From: Lacrimispora xylanisolvens
GTDB taxonomy: Bacteria; Bacillota; Clostridia; Lachnospirales; Lachnospiraceae
Assembly (NCBI RefSeq): GCF_002934545.1
Contig: NZ_PTJA01000010.1
Location: 124,001 to 188,000 of the forward strand
Length of the DNA stretch: 64,000 bases
Direction: 5' to 3'
The notes below the pieces were generated by a model, which did not search any database, was not told the DNA's origin, and was given only the letters and a program-made list of their open reading frames with translations. The position numbers and the translations under genes were made by a program. The number at the start of each line of letters is the position of its first letter. Position 1 is the first letter of the stretch. This document shows, one piece after another, positions 15,773 to 24,656 of this stretch.

Positions 15773-17446
15773 ATGAAAAAACATTACGAAAAAATCATTT
15801 TATACAGCGACCGGAAAACAGAAGAAATATTGAATCAGCAGGTCATGGATGAGACCTCAGAATTCTATGGAGGTTTTCGTGATCATGACGGGCTGGTAGA
15901 ACCAAAGCTTGCCATCTTTCAGGTGACAACCATGACCGCCTGCTTATTTAACAGTAAAAGCCGTTTTTACGGCGATGAAAATATCTACAATAGAATATCC
16001 ATCGCTCTCTCCTATATTGCAAACGGTCAGCGGGAAAACGGATTTTTTGACCTGATTAACTGTAATTTTTATTCTGGTGCAGATACGGCATTTTGCATTG
16101 ACGGACTTCTGCCCGCTTATATATATTTAAACCGGCTGTCAGGGAACGAAAACTGCCCTTCTATGGAAAGGACCATGATTTCTGCTCTTATGCCTGTTAT
16201 GGAGTCTATTCTGATCAAAGGCGGAAAGGCCATGATAAACGGGGGTTTCCACACTCCCAACCACCGTTGGGCCATTGCTTCCGCTTTAATGATGCTCTAT
16301 CGCCTCACTTCTGATGAATCCATGAAGAAAGGGGCAGAAAAATTCTTAATCGAGGGCTGCGACTGCAATGAAGACGGAGAATACGCAGAACGGTCAGCAG
16401 GAGGATATAACCTGGTTAATAACAACGCGATGATCATGCTGGCAATGGCAACCGGTGACGATTCCTGGTATGAGCCTGTTAAAAGAAATTTAACCATGAT
16501 GCTTCACTATATGGAGCCGGACGGTAGTATCTTTACCAATAACTCCACGAGGCAGGATCGAGGCACAAGAGTTTACCCAACCGGATATTATCTGGAATAC
16601 TTATATATGGGAATTAAATTCCACAACGAGACCTTTTTGCAGGCCGCCTGCTTTATTATGGATCAGGCTGTTGCAAAAGGAATCGGACCTTTGGACTGGC
16701 TGATTCATTTCATGCTTCTTCCTGAACTGGGCGAGTTTGAATATGAGGATAGCAAGATTCTGACTAACTACTGCCACCACTATACTGATTCTGGTATTGT
16801 ACGGCTTCGCAGAGAAGCTTATTCCTGTTCCATCCTAAAAAGCAGCCCTTCCTTCCTCTATTTTGTGCATGGAGATTTATGCGTCAGTATGAAAATTGGT
16901 GCAAGCTTCTGTGAACACAGATACTTCGTTCCGGAGAACCTTATTCAGCTTCCCGGAGATGAGGGATTTGTACTGAATCAGAAAATGGCGGGCTGGTACT
17001 ACCTTCCCTTCCAGGAACCTCAGGACACTGCGGACTGGTGGAAGATGGATCACTCTAAGAGAGAAAAATTGCATGGACCTGACATGAATTTTGTACTGAC
17101 TGTTACGGAGGCAGCGGATGGGGTTGATATAACCATAGAAACTGCTGGAATTGACCGGGCTCCCCTCCGTGTGGAACTTGCATTTGATGCAGGCTGCCGG
17201 GTGGAATCCCCTTATTTCATCTCTGAAGGAAATGCAGGTGGTGGAATTGTGGCAAGAGAAGGTACCGTTACTGCCTCCAAGGGTAAATATGCCATTACGG
17301 CCGGACCTGGCTTTGGTGCACATAACTATGTAGCAGGCAAGTTCGGAAGTCAGGGACGTTCACAGGACTGTTATACGGTCTATTTTACAGATTTTACCTG
17401 CTTTAAACATACGATATCACTTCGTGCGGTTCCAGCCGCCTATTAA
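15773..17446 (+). CDS. Putative cytoplasmic polysaccharide lyase-like protein (alpha/alpha-toroid)
   Basis: 557 aa. The first 350 residues look like a helical toroid with repeated hydrophobic helices; the rest (about 360-557) looks like a beta-sandwich. This arrangement is that of several uronate lyase families (heparinase II/III-like). A GGFHTPNHRW segment near residue 165 and GGYNLVNNN near 215 could supply the Asn/His and Tyr used by such lyases, but I cannot assign a family. No signal peptide, so it would act on imported oligosaccharides. It opens the glycan locus and converges on the 227-aa gene. Other possibilities are an unsaturated-glycan hydrolase or epimerase. Confidence 0.5.
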   Translation: MKKHYEKIILYSDRKTEEILNQQVMDETSEFYGGFRDHDGLVEPKLAIFQVTTMTACLFNSKSRFYGDENIYNRISIALSYIANGQRENGFFDLINCNFYSGADTAFCIDGLLPAYIYLNRLSGNENCPSMERTMISALMPVMESILIKGGKAMINGGFHTPNHRWAIASALMMLYRLTSDESMKKGAEKFLIEGCDCNEDGEYAERSAGGYNLVNNNAMIMLAMATGDDSWYEPVKRNLTMMLHYMEPDGSIFTNNSTRQDRGTRVYPTGYYLEYLYMGIKFHNETFLQAACFIMDQAVAKGIGPLDWLIHFMLLPELGEFEYEDSKILTNYCHHYTDSGIVRLRREAYSCSILKSSPSFLYFVHGDLCVSMKIGASFCEHRYFVPENLIQLPGDEGFVLNQKMAGWYYLPFQEPQDTADWWKMDHSKREKLHGPDMNFVLTVTEAADGVDITIETAGIDRAPLRVELAFDAGCRVESPYFISEGNAGGGIVAREGTVTASKGKYAITAGPGFGAHNYVAGKFGSQGRSQDCYTVYFTDFTCFKHTISLRAVPAAY

Positions 17447-17451
17447 TATGA

Positions 17452-17479
17452 AATGAGGGTGCATTCCTGCACCCTCATT
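17452..17479. terminator. Bidirectional terminator
   Basis: AATGAGGGTGCA/TGCACCCTCATT, 12-bp perfect stem with a 4-base loop, between convergent genes. Confidence 0.85.
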
Positions 17480-17481
17480 CA

Positions 17482-18165
17482 TTATTTGTGAAAGTAATCT
17501 TTAATCACTGCAATCTGTTTGTTAACACGGTCAGGAATGGATTGTTTCAATTCCTCCCAGGACATCAGCTTCTCATTTTCCAGGGTAAATGGTACAAATT
17601 CCATAGAAGGCTTAAACCCAAATACTTCCTTAATATATGTCTCAGTCATTTTCTGCAGATCCTCATCGGTATGGATCTGATCCGCAAACATATCCTGAAC
17701 CAGGACACCGTCTGCCCCTGCCATCTCCTGGCAGCTTTCTAACCAGGCCGGTATCACTCTGATTACTCTGGGATCAGGCACAAGCGCGTGCTTGCCAGGC
17801 TGGGCATAGACCACCGGATGGGTACCGTTCTCCAGGATCAGTTCCCCATTATCCAGGTCTACCATGTTTAAAAACTTGCCATGGAAGCTGGCTTCCACTT
17901 TTATTACTCTGCCATGATAGTCAACATAAACCCAGACATGTTCCAGCTCGTATAAATGCTGGATATCAAAATCATACCAGATGGCATATTCGATTGCAAA
18001 ATCCACTTCTTTCTTATTAATTACAATCTCACGTTTTGGAAATGAATCACTTTTCTTTGTCTCCCGAAAAATAGTACATCCCATGGCTGTAATTATAAAA
18101 GGCTCTTTTTTATCCTGCATGATGACTGGTTTATAGGCTGCCAGTAATTCTAAGTCTGTGCTCAT
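17482..18165 (-). CDS. Conserved-looking protein of unknown function in the glycan locus
   Basis: 227 aa. ATG 18165 chosen because GGAGG lies five bases upstream; the earlier ATG at 18177 overlaps that site. Soluble, no signal peptide, rich in aromatic residues (YAIWYDFDIQHLYELEHVW around 60-80), which may form a sugar-binding face. I do not recognise the family. It is 58 bp downstream of a GH105-type gene on the same strand and shares its operon, so a role in handling the same oligosaccharide is likely but unproven. Confidence 0.65.
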   Translation of the reverse strand: MSTDLELLAAYKPVIMQDKKEPFIITAMGCTIFRETKKSDSFPKREIVINKKEVDFAIEYAIWYDFDIQHLYELEHVWVYVDYHGRVIKVEASFHGKFLNMVDLDNGELILENGTHPVVYAQPGKHALVPDPRVIRVIPAWLESCQEMAGADGVLVQDMFADQIHTDEDLQKMTETYIKEVFGFKPSMEFVPFTLENEKLMSWEELKQSIPDRVNKQIAVIKDYFHK

Positions 18166-18223
18166 TTTTTCCTCCATAGTAAAAGAGCGGATTGCCGTAA
18201 AATGGGTCCGCCCTTTTTCTTTA

Positions 18224-19300
18224 TTATTTTGATGCTTCTAACAGGAACAGCATAGCCATTGCCTGTCCGTATGGCATTGGGCGAAGTTCAATATCTTTAT
18301 AGAACTGTACACTTTCCCTTCCCATTGGTGTTCCATAGGATACCTGGTGCACCACACCTTCCGTATCAATACACTGAAGAACGGGAAGAAGAGCCTTTCT
18401 GGCACTTGCCTCAAAAGAGGCATCCACAAGTCCTAAATGAACCGCTTTTAATATTCCATAACCAAAACCACAGGTTGCACTGGCCTCAACGTAAGAGGTA
18501 TTGTCATCAATGACTGTATGCCACATGCCGTTTTCGTTCTGGTAGGAAACCAACGCATCAATCTGATTTTTTAATACTTCTGTTAAATAGTGTTTAACAG
18601 CACCGCTGCAGGGAATGATGCCGAACAGTTCCGGAATCGCCATTGTGATCCAGCTGTTGCCTCTTCCCCAGAATGCACCGGCGAAATTATGGCAGCCATG
18701 GAACGTCCAGCCATGATACCAGAGACCGGTCTTTTTGTCGGCCAGATATTTCACATGGATGAGGAACTGATATTCAGCCTCATCAATCCATTCCTGTTTC
18801 TTAAGAATCACGCCCATACGGGCAAGGAATAAAACGGACATAAAGAGCGTGTCATCCCAAAGTTCCTGCTCATTTAAAGTATCAGAAGTCAGGTGCTGAA
18901 ATCCGCCTTCTTCTGTTTTGGGAAGTTCATCCACAAGCCACTGTGCCCAGTCCCGGCAGATTTCCATATAAGTCTCATTTCCGTCTTTTTCAACCAGATA
19001 GGTTAAAGCCAGAAGAGGAGCTGTTGTGTTAATATTACGGGCAGGCAAACCAATGGTCAGCTGTCTTTCATAATACTTATTCAGTTTCTCTATGATTTCT
19101 TCTTCACCGGTTTCCTCATAGATCTTCCATAAACCGAATAAGCCTACTCCCTGTGTCCATTCCCAATAGCGGTACCGTTCCGGATTGTCTCCAGCCAGAT
19201 TATTTGTCTGCATGTTTTTCAAAAAGATATCATCTTCATCATACAAAATCTTTTCAAAGCTGGATACAAGCAGGTTTATTTTTTCTTTTAAATTTTCCAT
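18224..19300 (-). CDS. Glycoside hydrolase family 88/105, unsaturated uronyl hydrolase
   Basis: 358 aa from ATG 19300. Removes 4,5-unsaturated uronic acid from the non-reducing end left by polysaccharide lyases, by hydration of the double bond. Typical motifs: WDDTLFMSVLF near residue 135 (catalytic Asp), HGWTFHG, and FWGRGNSW near 210. Length matches YteR/YesR-type enzymes. Cytoplasmic. Divergently transcribed from an AraC regulator at 19471, with the 227-aa gene downstream. A second family member lies at 37748-38866; the substrate (rhamnogalacturonan or another uronate) cannot be told from sequence. Confidence 0.87.
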   Translation of the reverse strand: MENLKEKINLLVSSFEKILYDEDDIFLKNMQTNNLAGDNPERYRYWEWTQGVGLFGLWKIYEETGEEEIIEKLNKYYERQLTIGLPARNINTTAPLLALTYLVEKDGNETYMEICRDWAQWLVDELPKTEEGGFQHLTSDTLNEQELWDDTLFMSVLFLARMGVILKKQEWIDEAEYQFLIHVKYLADKKTGLWYHGWTFHGCHNFAGAFWGRGNSWITMAIPELFGIIPCSGAVKHYLTEVLKNQIDALVSYQNENGMWHTVIDDNTSYVEASATCGFGYGILKAVHLGLVDASFEASARKALLPVLQCIDTEGVVHQVSYGTPMGRESVQFYKDIELRPMPYGQAMAMLFLLEASK

Positions 19301-19392
19301 TCTTTTGCCACTTCCTTTCTGCTGCCAGCCAACGAAATAGTTGGGGCACATTGCAATCTCTACAATATTTTTCTTTTTTATTTGCCAATGTA

Positions 19393-19422
19393 TTGCACAT
19401 CTTGTCATCATTCTGCTATAAT
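19393..19422 (+). promoter_or_regulatory. Promoter of the AraC-family regulator gene
   Basis: TTGCAC (19393-19398), 18-bp spacer, TATAAT (19417-19422), ending 48 bp before the start codon. Confidence 0.6.
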
Positions 19423-19470
19423 GAATATCCGATACATGACTACTCCATAGAAAGTATAAAGGTGGTTCCT

Positions 19471-20385
19471 ATGACAAATCCTGATGATACACTGCTTTAT
19501 AAGAAAAGACATAATATCACCATTAACGATATCCAGCACTCTCTTTATTATTACTTTGATTATGATGAACGATCCTTTGATATCAACATGCCGTTTCAGC
19601 ATTTTCATTCCTTTTATGAACTGATGATACTGATCAGTCCCCAGGCATACCATCTGGTAGAAGGTATCCCCTACTCTATACGATCCGGCGATATCGTACT
19701 TCTACGCCCATCGGTGCTGCACCGCTCCGAATATCAGAAAGGTGCCCCCAGCAAACGGCTGATCATCGGTTTTTTGTACCCCCCTTCACTTTGGGGAATG
19801 CCTGAAACCTATCAGAAGCTTTTTGAACCGTTTTACTCACCGCTGCCGATTTTCCGTTTTCCTTCCAAACAGCAGCAGCTGGTTAATGAAAAACTAAACC
19901 GTATTTACCGCTACTCCTTTCAGGACGAAGAACCGGAACTGAAATCACTCATTGTCCACGGAATGTTTGTGGAATTTCTCTATACCTTGCGGCAGCTGGC
20001 ACCTTTTAACACCTATTCCAATGAACCGTTAAAAGATGAAGCTTCTCAAAAAATATACACCATTGCCAACTTCATTCATAATCATTATTCAGAAGAATTA
20101 ACACTGGACTCCCTTTCCAGGGAATTTTATATCAGTCCTTACTATCTGTCCCATCAGTTTAAAGATGTGACTGGTTACACCCTGACCCAATACATACAGA
20201 TGACACGAATCCGAAACGTGCAATACCTGCTGTTGAACACGAAAAAGAAGATTTCTGAACTGGCGGAAGAATGCGGATTTACAAGCTTTTCACAATTTAA
20301 CCGAATCTTTCAAAAGTATTGCAGCCAGTCGCCCTCTGAATTCCGTAAAGATGGAGGCGGAAACAGCATTCCGACAATTCTTTAA
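19471..20385 (+). CDS. AraC-family transcriptional regulator
   Basis: 304 aa from ATG 19471, after a GGTGG site; earlier in-frame codons run through the promoter and into the divergent gene, so they are rejected. N-terminal cupin sugar-sensing domain (FQHFHSFYELMILIS near 40-55; IRSGDIVLLRPSVLH) and a C-terminal double helix-turn-helix (about 205-300; SPYYLSHQFKDVTGYTLTQY, ECGFTSFSQFNRIFQKY). Placed between the GH105 gene and the LplABC-like operon, which suggests it activates both. Confidence 0.88.
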   Translation: MTNPDDTLLYKKRHNITINDIQHSLYYYFDYDERSFDINMPFQHFHSFYELMILISPQAYHLVEGIPYSIRSGDIVLLRPSVLHRSEYQKGAPSKRLIIGFLYPPSLWGMPETYQKLFEPFYSPLPIFRFPSKQQQLVNEKLNRIYRYSFQDEEPELKSLIVHGMFVEFLYTLRQLAPFNTYSNEPLKDEASQKIYTIANFIHNHYSEELTLDSLSREFYISPYYLSHQFKDVTGYTLTQYIQMTRIRNVQYLLLNTKKKISELAEECGFTSFSQFNRIFQKYCSQSPSEFRKDGGGNSIPTIL

Positions 20386-20406
20386 CGATCAGATGGGCAG
20401 AAAAAG

Positions 20407-20461
20407 CCCGTTACAGCTTCCCGGCATCATCCTTATTTCGATGAGAAAGAGCTGTAACGAG
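20407..20461 (-). terminator. Terminator of the LplABC-like operon
   Basis: Stem GTTACAGCT/AGCTGTAAC with a 31-base loop; on the minus strand it is followed by GGGCTTTTTCT. Confidence 0.6.
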
Positions 20462-20491
20462 CTTCTTATAGCCTGCTGCCCCGTTAAGGAA

Positions 20492-22114
20492 TTACTTTAT
20501 TGTGTCAAAATATTCTGCTCTTGCGTCAAGAATCTTCTGCAGCCCTGCATTTACAAGGTTGTCATATTCTGTCTTCTGCAGACTATCGAACTGATCCGGT
20601 GTACAGCTGATCAGCTTGTAAACATAAGCTACCATTAAGTTCTCAACATTCTTACCGTAATCAGCTTCTGCCTGTGAAATGTTAGCATATACAGGGAAAC
20701 GGAACTTTCCTTCGGAACGAACATCATAGAAATTAGAGAACCAGTCAGGGGTTTCCCACTCAACAGACTGATCTTTCACCCATTTAGAAACGATTGAATC
20801 CTTATTTTTAGTCCAATCCATAGCCAGGTTAACGATATTTAAGTCATCGCAGGTTCCTGGATATCCCTTAGAAGAAAGCTCTTCACTGGATAACTTAATC
20901 GGAACTCCGTTTTCATCTCTCTTGTGTTCTGCGGTGAATACGATATTTTCAGCAACTGCCGGATCTGCCATCCAGTTTAAATACTTCATGCAGGCATCTG
21001 CCTTCTTCTCGCTGCTCTTTGGTACCATTACAAACATACCGTATCTTGGCTCAAATGGTGTACGATAAGAACCATCAGCCAGTTCAAAGCACTGTACAGG
21101 AACGAAAGTTCTTCCGCCTGCGCTCTGATTTAATACAGTGATATAGTTCCATGGACTTTCTGTATCGTCAAGGAAGAAACCAACGTTACCAGCTGTTACC
21201 TGAGCCTTATAAAGATCTTCGTTTGTATCAGTTGCAAAATCTTTATTAATAAGTCCTTTGTTATAAAGTTCATTTAATTTTTTAATACCATCAACAGCGC
21301 CAGGAGCTACAGCCATATAAGCCTCACTGTAAACATAAGCATCCTTATCGCCTGCAAGGTTTACATAAGAGCCAAGGTAATTGATATAGCCCTTTTCAGT
21401 ATCATTACGTCCGCTCATCGCCCATGGAATTACATTGTCTACTCCACCAGGGTTTTTGTCTTTTACTGCCTGTAAATAAGCGGTAAGCTCTTCTTTGGTT
21501 TTTGGCATCTGCATTCCAAGTTTATCCAGCCAGTCCTGACGGATATAAGCTGTATGACGAGGAGATTCAACACCTCTCTGTTTCATAATTGCAAACTGCT
21601 TTCCATCAATCTGTCCCATGTTCTGAGCATCTGCAACGAATTTCTTAATATCTGCGCCGTTCTTTTCATAAGCCTCAGTTAAATCGGTAAGACCGCCGGC
21701 TGTGGCAAAGCTGTTAAAGAGACCCTGATTATAGGTAAATACGATATCAGGAGCACTTCCGCCGGACATCATGATATTTACTTTTTCATCAGAAGAAGAT
21801 CTTGGTACGGAAACGTACTCTACGTTAATATTGTACTTTTCTTTCACCTGTTTCTTTACCCATTCTGTCTGGGTATTATTCTCTACAGTTGTACCGGGAG
21901 CTGCATCACCTCTGTCCCAGATCATAACCTTAATTGTTACTTCTTCGCCCTTATCAGCGGAAGAGGAAGCCTCTGCTGCCTTTGTTTCTGTACCGCCAGC
22001 TGCTGCGGTTGTTGCGGTTGTTGCATCTTTTGCTGCGCCGGAACCACATCCGGTTACCAGAGATGCTGCAGCTAAAACAGCTACACAGCTCTTTAATAAT
22101 TTTGCTTTTTTCAT
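20492..22114 (-). CDS. Sugar ABC transporter substrate-binding lipoprotein (LplA-like)
   Basis: 540 aa. Lipoprotein signal with VTGC, lipid Cys23, a short Ala/Thr/Ser linker, then a family 1 extracellular solute-binding domain. Its size (over 500 aa) is typical of LplA/YtcQ proteins that bind longer uronate-containing oligosaccharides. Last gene of a HAD-LplB-LplC-LplA order on the minus strand. No sugar ATPase is encoded, as usual for such loci, which share an MsmX-type ATPase from elsewhere. Confidence 0.88.
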   Translation of the reverse strand: MKKAKLLKSCVAVLAAASLVTGCGSGAAKDATTATTAAAGGTETKAAEASSSADKGEEVTIKVMIWDRGDAAPGTTVENNTQTEWVKKQVKEKYNINVEYVSVPRSSSDEKVNIMMSGGSAPDIVFTYNQGLFNSFATAGGLTDLTEAYEKNGADIKKFVADAQNMGQIDGKQFAIMKQRGVESPRHTAYIRQDWLDKLGMQMPKTKEELTAYLQAVKDKNPGGVDNVIPWAMSGRNDTEKGYINYLGSYVNLAGDKDAYVYSEAYMAVAPGAVDGIKKLNELYNKGLINKDFATDTNEDLYKAQVTAGNVGFFLDDTESPWNYITVLNQSAGGRTFVPVQCFELADGSYRTPFEPRYGMFVMVPKSSEKKADACMKYLNWMADPAVAENIVFTAEHKRDENGVPIKLSSEELSSKGYPGTCDDLNIVNLAMDWTKNKDSIVSKWVKDQSVEWETPDWFSNFYDVRSEGKFRFPVYANISQAEADYGKNVENLMVAYVYKLISCTPDQFDSLQKTEYDNLVNAGLQKILDARAEYFDTIK

Positions 22115-22163
22115 TATAAAACCTCCCTTTCATAATCGTTTTTATTATTTAATTAATAAATAA

Positions 22164-23030
22164 TCAACCTTTAACGGCACCAAGCATAATGCCCTTTGTA
22201 AAATATTTCTGAATAAATGGATATGCAATTACCATTGGTGTCATGGAGATTACAATACTTGCTGATTTAATGTTATCTGCTACCAGCTGAGACTGGATAC
22301 CTTCCTCCTGGGTCAGCTTTACTGCTTCGATCAGCTGTTTTAATACCATCTGTACGGTATAGAGCTTTGAAGAGTTTACATAGTAAAGAACATCGCTTAA
22401 ACGGTTCCATCTGCCCACTGCATAAAACAGTGCCAGTGTTGCCAGTGTTGGATAAACCAATGGGAGCGCTACTTTGAATAATGTCTGTACTTCATTACAG
22501 CCATCAATCTTTGCTGCTTCGTAAAGGGATGAATCCAGTCCCTTAAATGCGGTACACATAATGATCATGTTATAGGCACTCAGTGCTTCCGGTATGATCA
22601 AAGCCCAAACGGTATCGATAAGTTTCAGGCTTTTTACGTTTAAGTATTTCGGAATAATACCTGGATCTAAATACATCGTCAGTACAAACAGGGTCATAAT
22701 GACTGCTCCGCCCTTTAAGTTCTTCTTAGAAAGGGGATAAGCTGCAAGTACGGTCATGACAATACATACGAAAGTGGATCCAAGCATCAGGAATACTGAG
22801 TAAATAAATGAGGATACGAAGCTTCCGCTGTGAAATGATCTGACATAAGCTTCCACGGTAAACTGGACAGGATAAAGGAAAACTTTACCACCCAGAATGG
22901 CATCCTTGGAACTCAATGACATGGATACAACCCTGATTATGGGAATCAATGCCACGATGCTGATTACTACGAAAAATGTGTTCCAGAAGAGCTGGAACCT
23001 TCTGTCTGCTTTGCTCTTTAATTCGCTCAT
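22164..23030 (-). CDS. Sugar ABC transporter permease (LplC/YtcP-like)
   Basis: 288 aa, six predicted membrane segments, EAA loop EAAKIDGCNEVQTLFKV near residue 190. Start codon overlaps the stop of the previous permease gene (TAATG). Partner of the LplB-like permease and LplA-like binding protein. Confidence 0.9.
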   Translation of the reverse strand: MSELKSKADRRFQLFWNTFFVVISIVALIPIIRVVSMSLSSKDAILGGKVFLYPVQFTVEAYVRSFHSGSFVSSFIYSVFLMLGSTFVCIVMTVLAAYPLSKKNLKGGAVIMTLFVLTMYLDPGIIPKYLNVKSLKLIDTVWALIIPEALSAYNMIIMCTAFKGLDSSLYEAAKIDGCNEVQTLFKVALPLVYPTLATLALFYAVGRWNRLSDVLYYVNSSKLYTVQMVLKQLIEAVKLTQEEGIQSQLVADNIKSASIVISMTPMVIAYPFIQKYFTKGIMLGAVKG

Positions 23031-23965
23031 TACATAATTCCCTCCTCTCCCATTTTTTTAGAAATCTGATTCACTGACAGAATCATAATGATTCCGACAA
23101 CGGACTGGAAGAGACCCACGGCAGTAGCGAAATCGAAACGGCCTGCCTGAAGACCTACACTATAAACATAAGTACTGATAACGTCGGATGCACTTTTAAC
23201 CAGTGTATTTCCCATCATAAATGGACGGTCAAAGTCGATGGAGACGATCTTACCAAGCTGCATAATCAGCATGATTGAAATGGTCGGTCTGATCTGCGGA
23301 ATGGTCACATGCGCGATTCTCTGCAATCTGGTTGCACCATCGATATAAGCTGCTTCTCCAAGAGATGGATCCGTAGCAGTAAGCGCCGCGAGATAAATAA
23401 TCAGAGAGTAACCGGCTGACTGCCAGATTCCTGCAAACCAGTAAACAAATCTCCATATAAAAGGACTGCTTAAGAAGTTTACTTCCTTAGCTCCTACTTT
23501 GCGGAAAATATCATTTACAAGACCGCTTGTAGAGAACAGCTGGGTAATGATACCTGCAATAATAACCCAGGAAAGGAAGTTTGGAAGATATAAAATAGTC
23601 TGTGTCGCTTTTCTGATATGCACATTTCTGATTTCAAACAGGAATACAGCAATCAGTACCGGCACCGGGAATCCAATAATCAGGTCACCGATATTTAATA
23701 TCAATGTATTGACTAACGCATTCCAGAAATCTTTAGAACCGAACGCCTCTTTAAAATGAGCAAAACCAACCCATGGGCTATTCCATATTCCTGCAAATAC
23801 GTTAAATTTCTTAAAAGCAATAATTCCTCCGATCATGGGCTTATAACGGAACATAAGCATATAAATAACCGGAATCAGAAGCATTAAGTAAAGCTGCCAG
23901 GTATTGCGCGCATACACCTTAAAAGGAATCTTACGTGCCTTTTCCTTAATTCTCTTTTCTTTCAT
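23030..23965 (-). CDS. Sugar ABC transporter permease (LplB/YteP-like)
   Basis: 311 aa. Two ATGs lie close together; 23965 is preferred because AAGGAGGG is only one to two bases from ATG 23974. Six membrane segments, EAA loop EAAYIDGATRLQRIAH near residue 215. Typical LplB N-terminus with the first membrane segment near residue 25. Confidence 0.88.
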   Translation of the reverse strand: MKEKRIKEKARKIPFKVYARNTWQLYLMLLIPVIYMLMFRYKPMIGGIIAFKKFNVFAGIWNSPWVGFAHFKEAFGSKDFWNALVNTLILNIGDLIIGFPVPVLIAVFLFEIRNVHIRKATQTILYLPNFLSWVIIAGIITQLFSTSGLVNDIFRKVGAKEVNFLSSPFIWRFVYWFAGIWQSAGYSLIIYLAALTATDPSLGEAAYIDGATRLQRIAHVTIPQIRPTISIMLIMQLGKIVSIDFDRPFMMGNTLVKSASDVISTYVYSVGLQAGRFDFATAVGLFQSVVGIIMILSVNQISKKMGEEGIM

Positions 23966-23983
23966 AATATCCATACCCTCCTT

Positions 23984-24526
23984 CTATTCGTTTCCGTCTT
24001 TTTGAAGCTTAGCCTCCAGACTCTCAATCAGTGCCAGAAGCTCTTTTGGCTCATGGACGGTATAGTCCGGCGTTTCCCACTCATCAGCCGGATTCATATC
24101 ATAGCGCGGAGACCAGTCAATGAGAATAGAGGTAATACCAAAGCGGTTGGCTCCGGCAACGTCCTTTCTCACATTGTTTCCAATCATAACCACCCTTTTT
24201 TTATCTTCTTCTGTCAGGTGATTTTTCTCCATGGCATCTATAAACATTCTCTCGGAAGGTTTCTGGACCCCAACGATCTCGGAAATTGTTCTGGTGTGGA
24301 AGCAATAACCAAGGCCATTTTCTTCATAAACATTGGTGAAGGACTGTTCTTCTCCGTCAGCCACCATAGCAATGACATAACCGGCGTCGTAAAGAGCTTT
24401 TAAGGTCTCCCCCGCCCCGGGAATTAATTCTGCGTGGATCACAATATCCTCATCATTGCGAATTTCAGTACCTTCGTCAATAATGGTATCCCCACTGTCT
24501 GTAAAAATGATTAGCTTCTTTTGCAT
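23984..24526 (-). CDS. HAD-superfamily hydrolase-like protein
   Basis: 180 aa. Motif I reads FTDSGDTI, so the nucleophile Asp10 is present but the second Asp is Gly12; motif III Lys is in QKPSERMF; motif IV is IGNNVRKDVAGAN, with Asn in place of the first Asp. It may be a phosphatase with altered chemistry or a non-catalytic member. First gene of the LplABC-like operon, 10-20 bp before the LplB-like gene, so it may process a phosphorylated intermediate of the imported glycan; that is inference. Confidence 0.78.
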   Translation of the reverse strand: MQKKLIIFTDSGDTIIDEGTEIRNDEDIVIHAELIPGAGETLKALYDAGYVIAMVADGEEQSFTNVYEENGLGYCFHTRTISEIVGVQKPSERMFIDAMEKNHLTEEDKKRVVMIGNNVRKDVAGANRFGITSILIDWSPRYDMNPADEWETPDYTVHEPKELLALIESLEAKLQKDGNE

Positions 24527-24656
24527 TTTGTTAACTCCATATCAAATTTTGGTGTGTTTTTTCTTAAAGCTGATGAAAACATTATAATATTTTGGGTACA
24601 TTGTTGCTATGCGTAATTTGTTTTTATTGAAACCATCTTACTCGCATTTTTTGCGT

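Noticed and set aside
19153-19470. N-terminal extension of the AraC regulator
   Set aside because: It would run through the divergent promoter region; ATG 19471 after GGTGG gives the normal cupin start.
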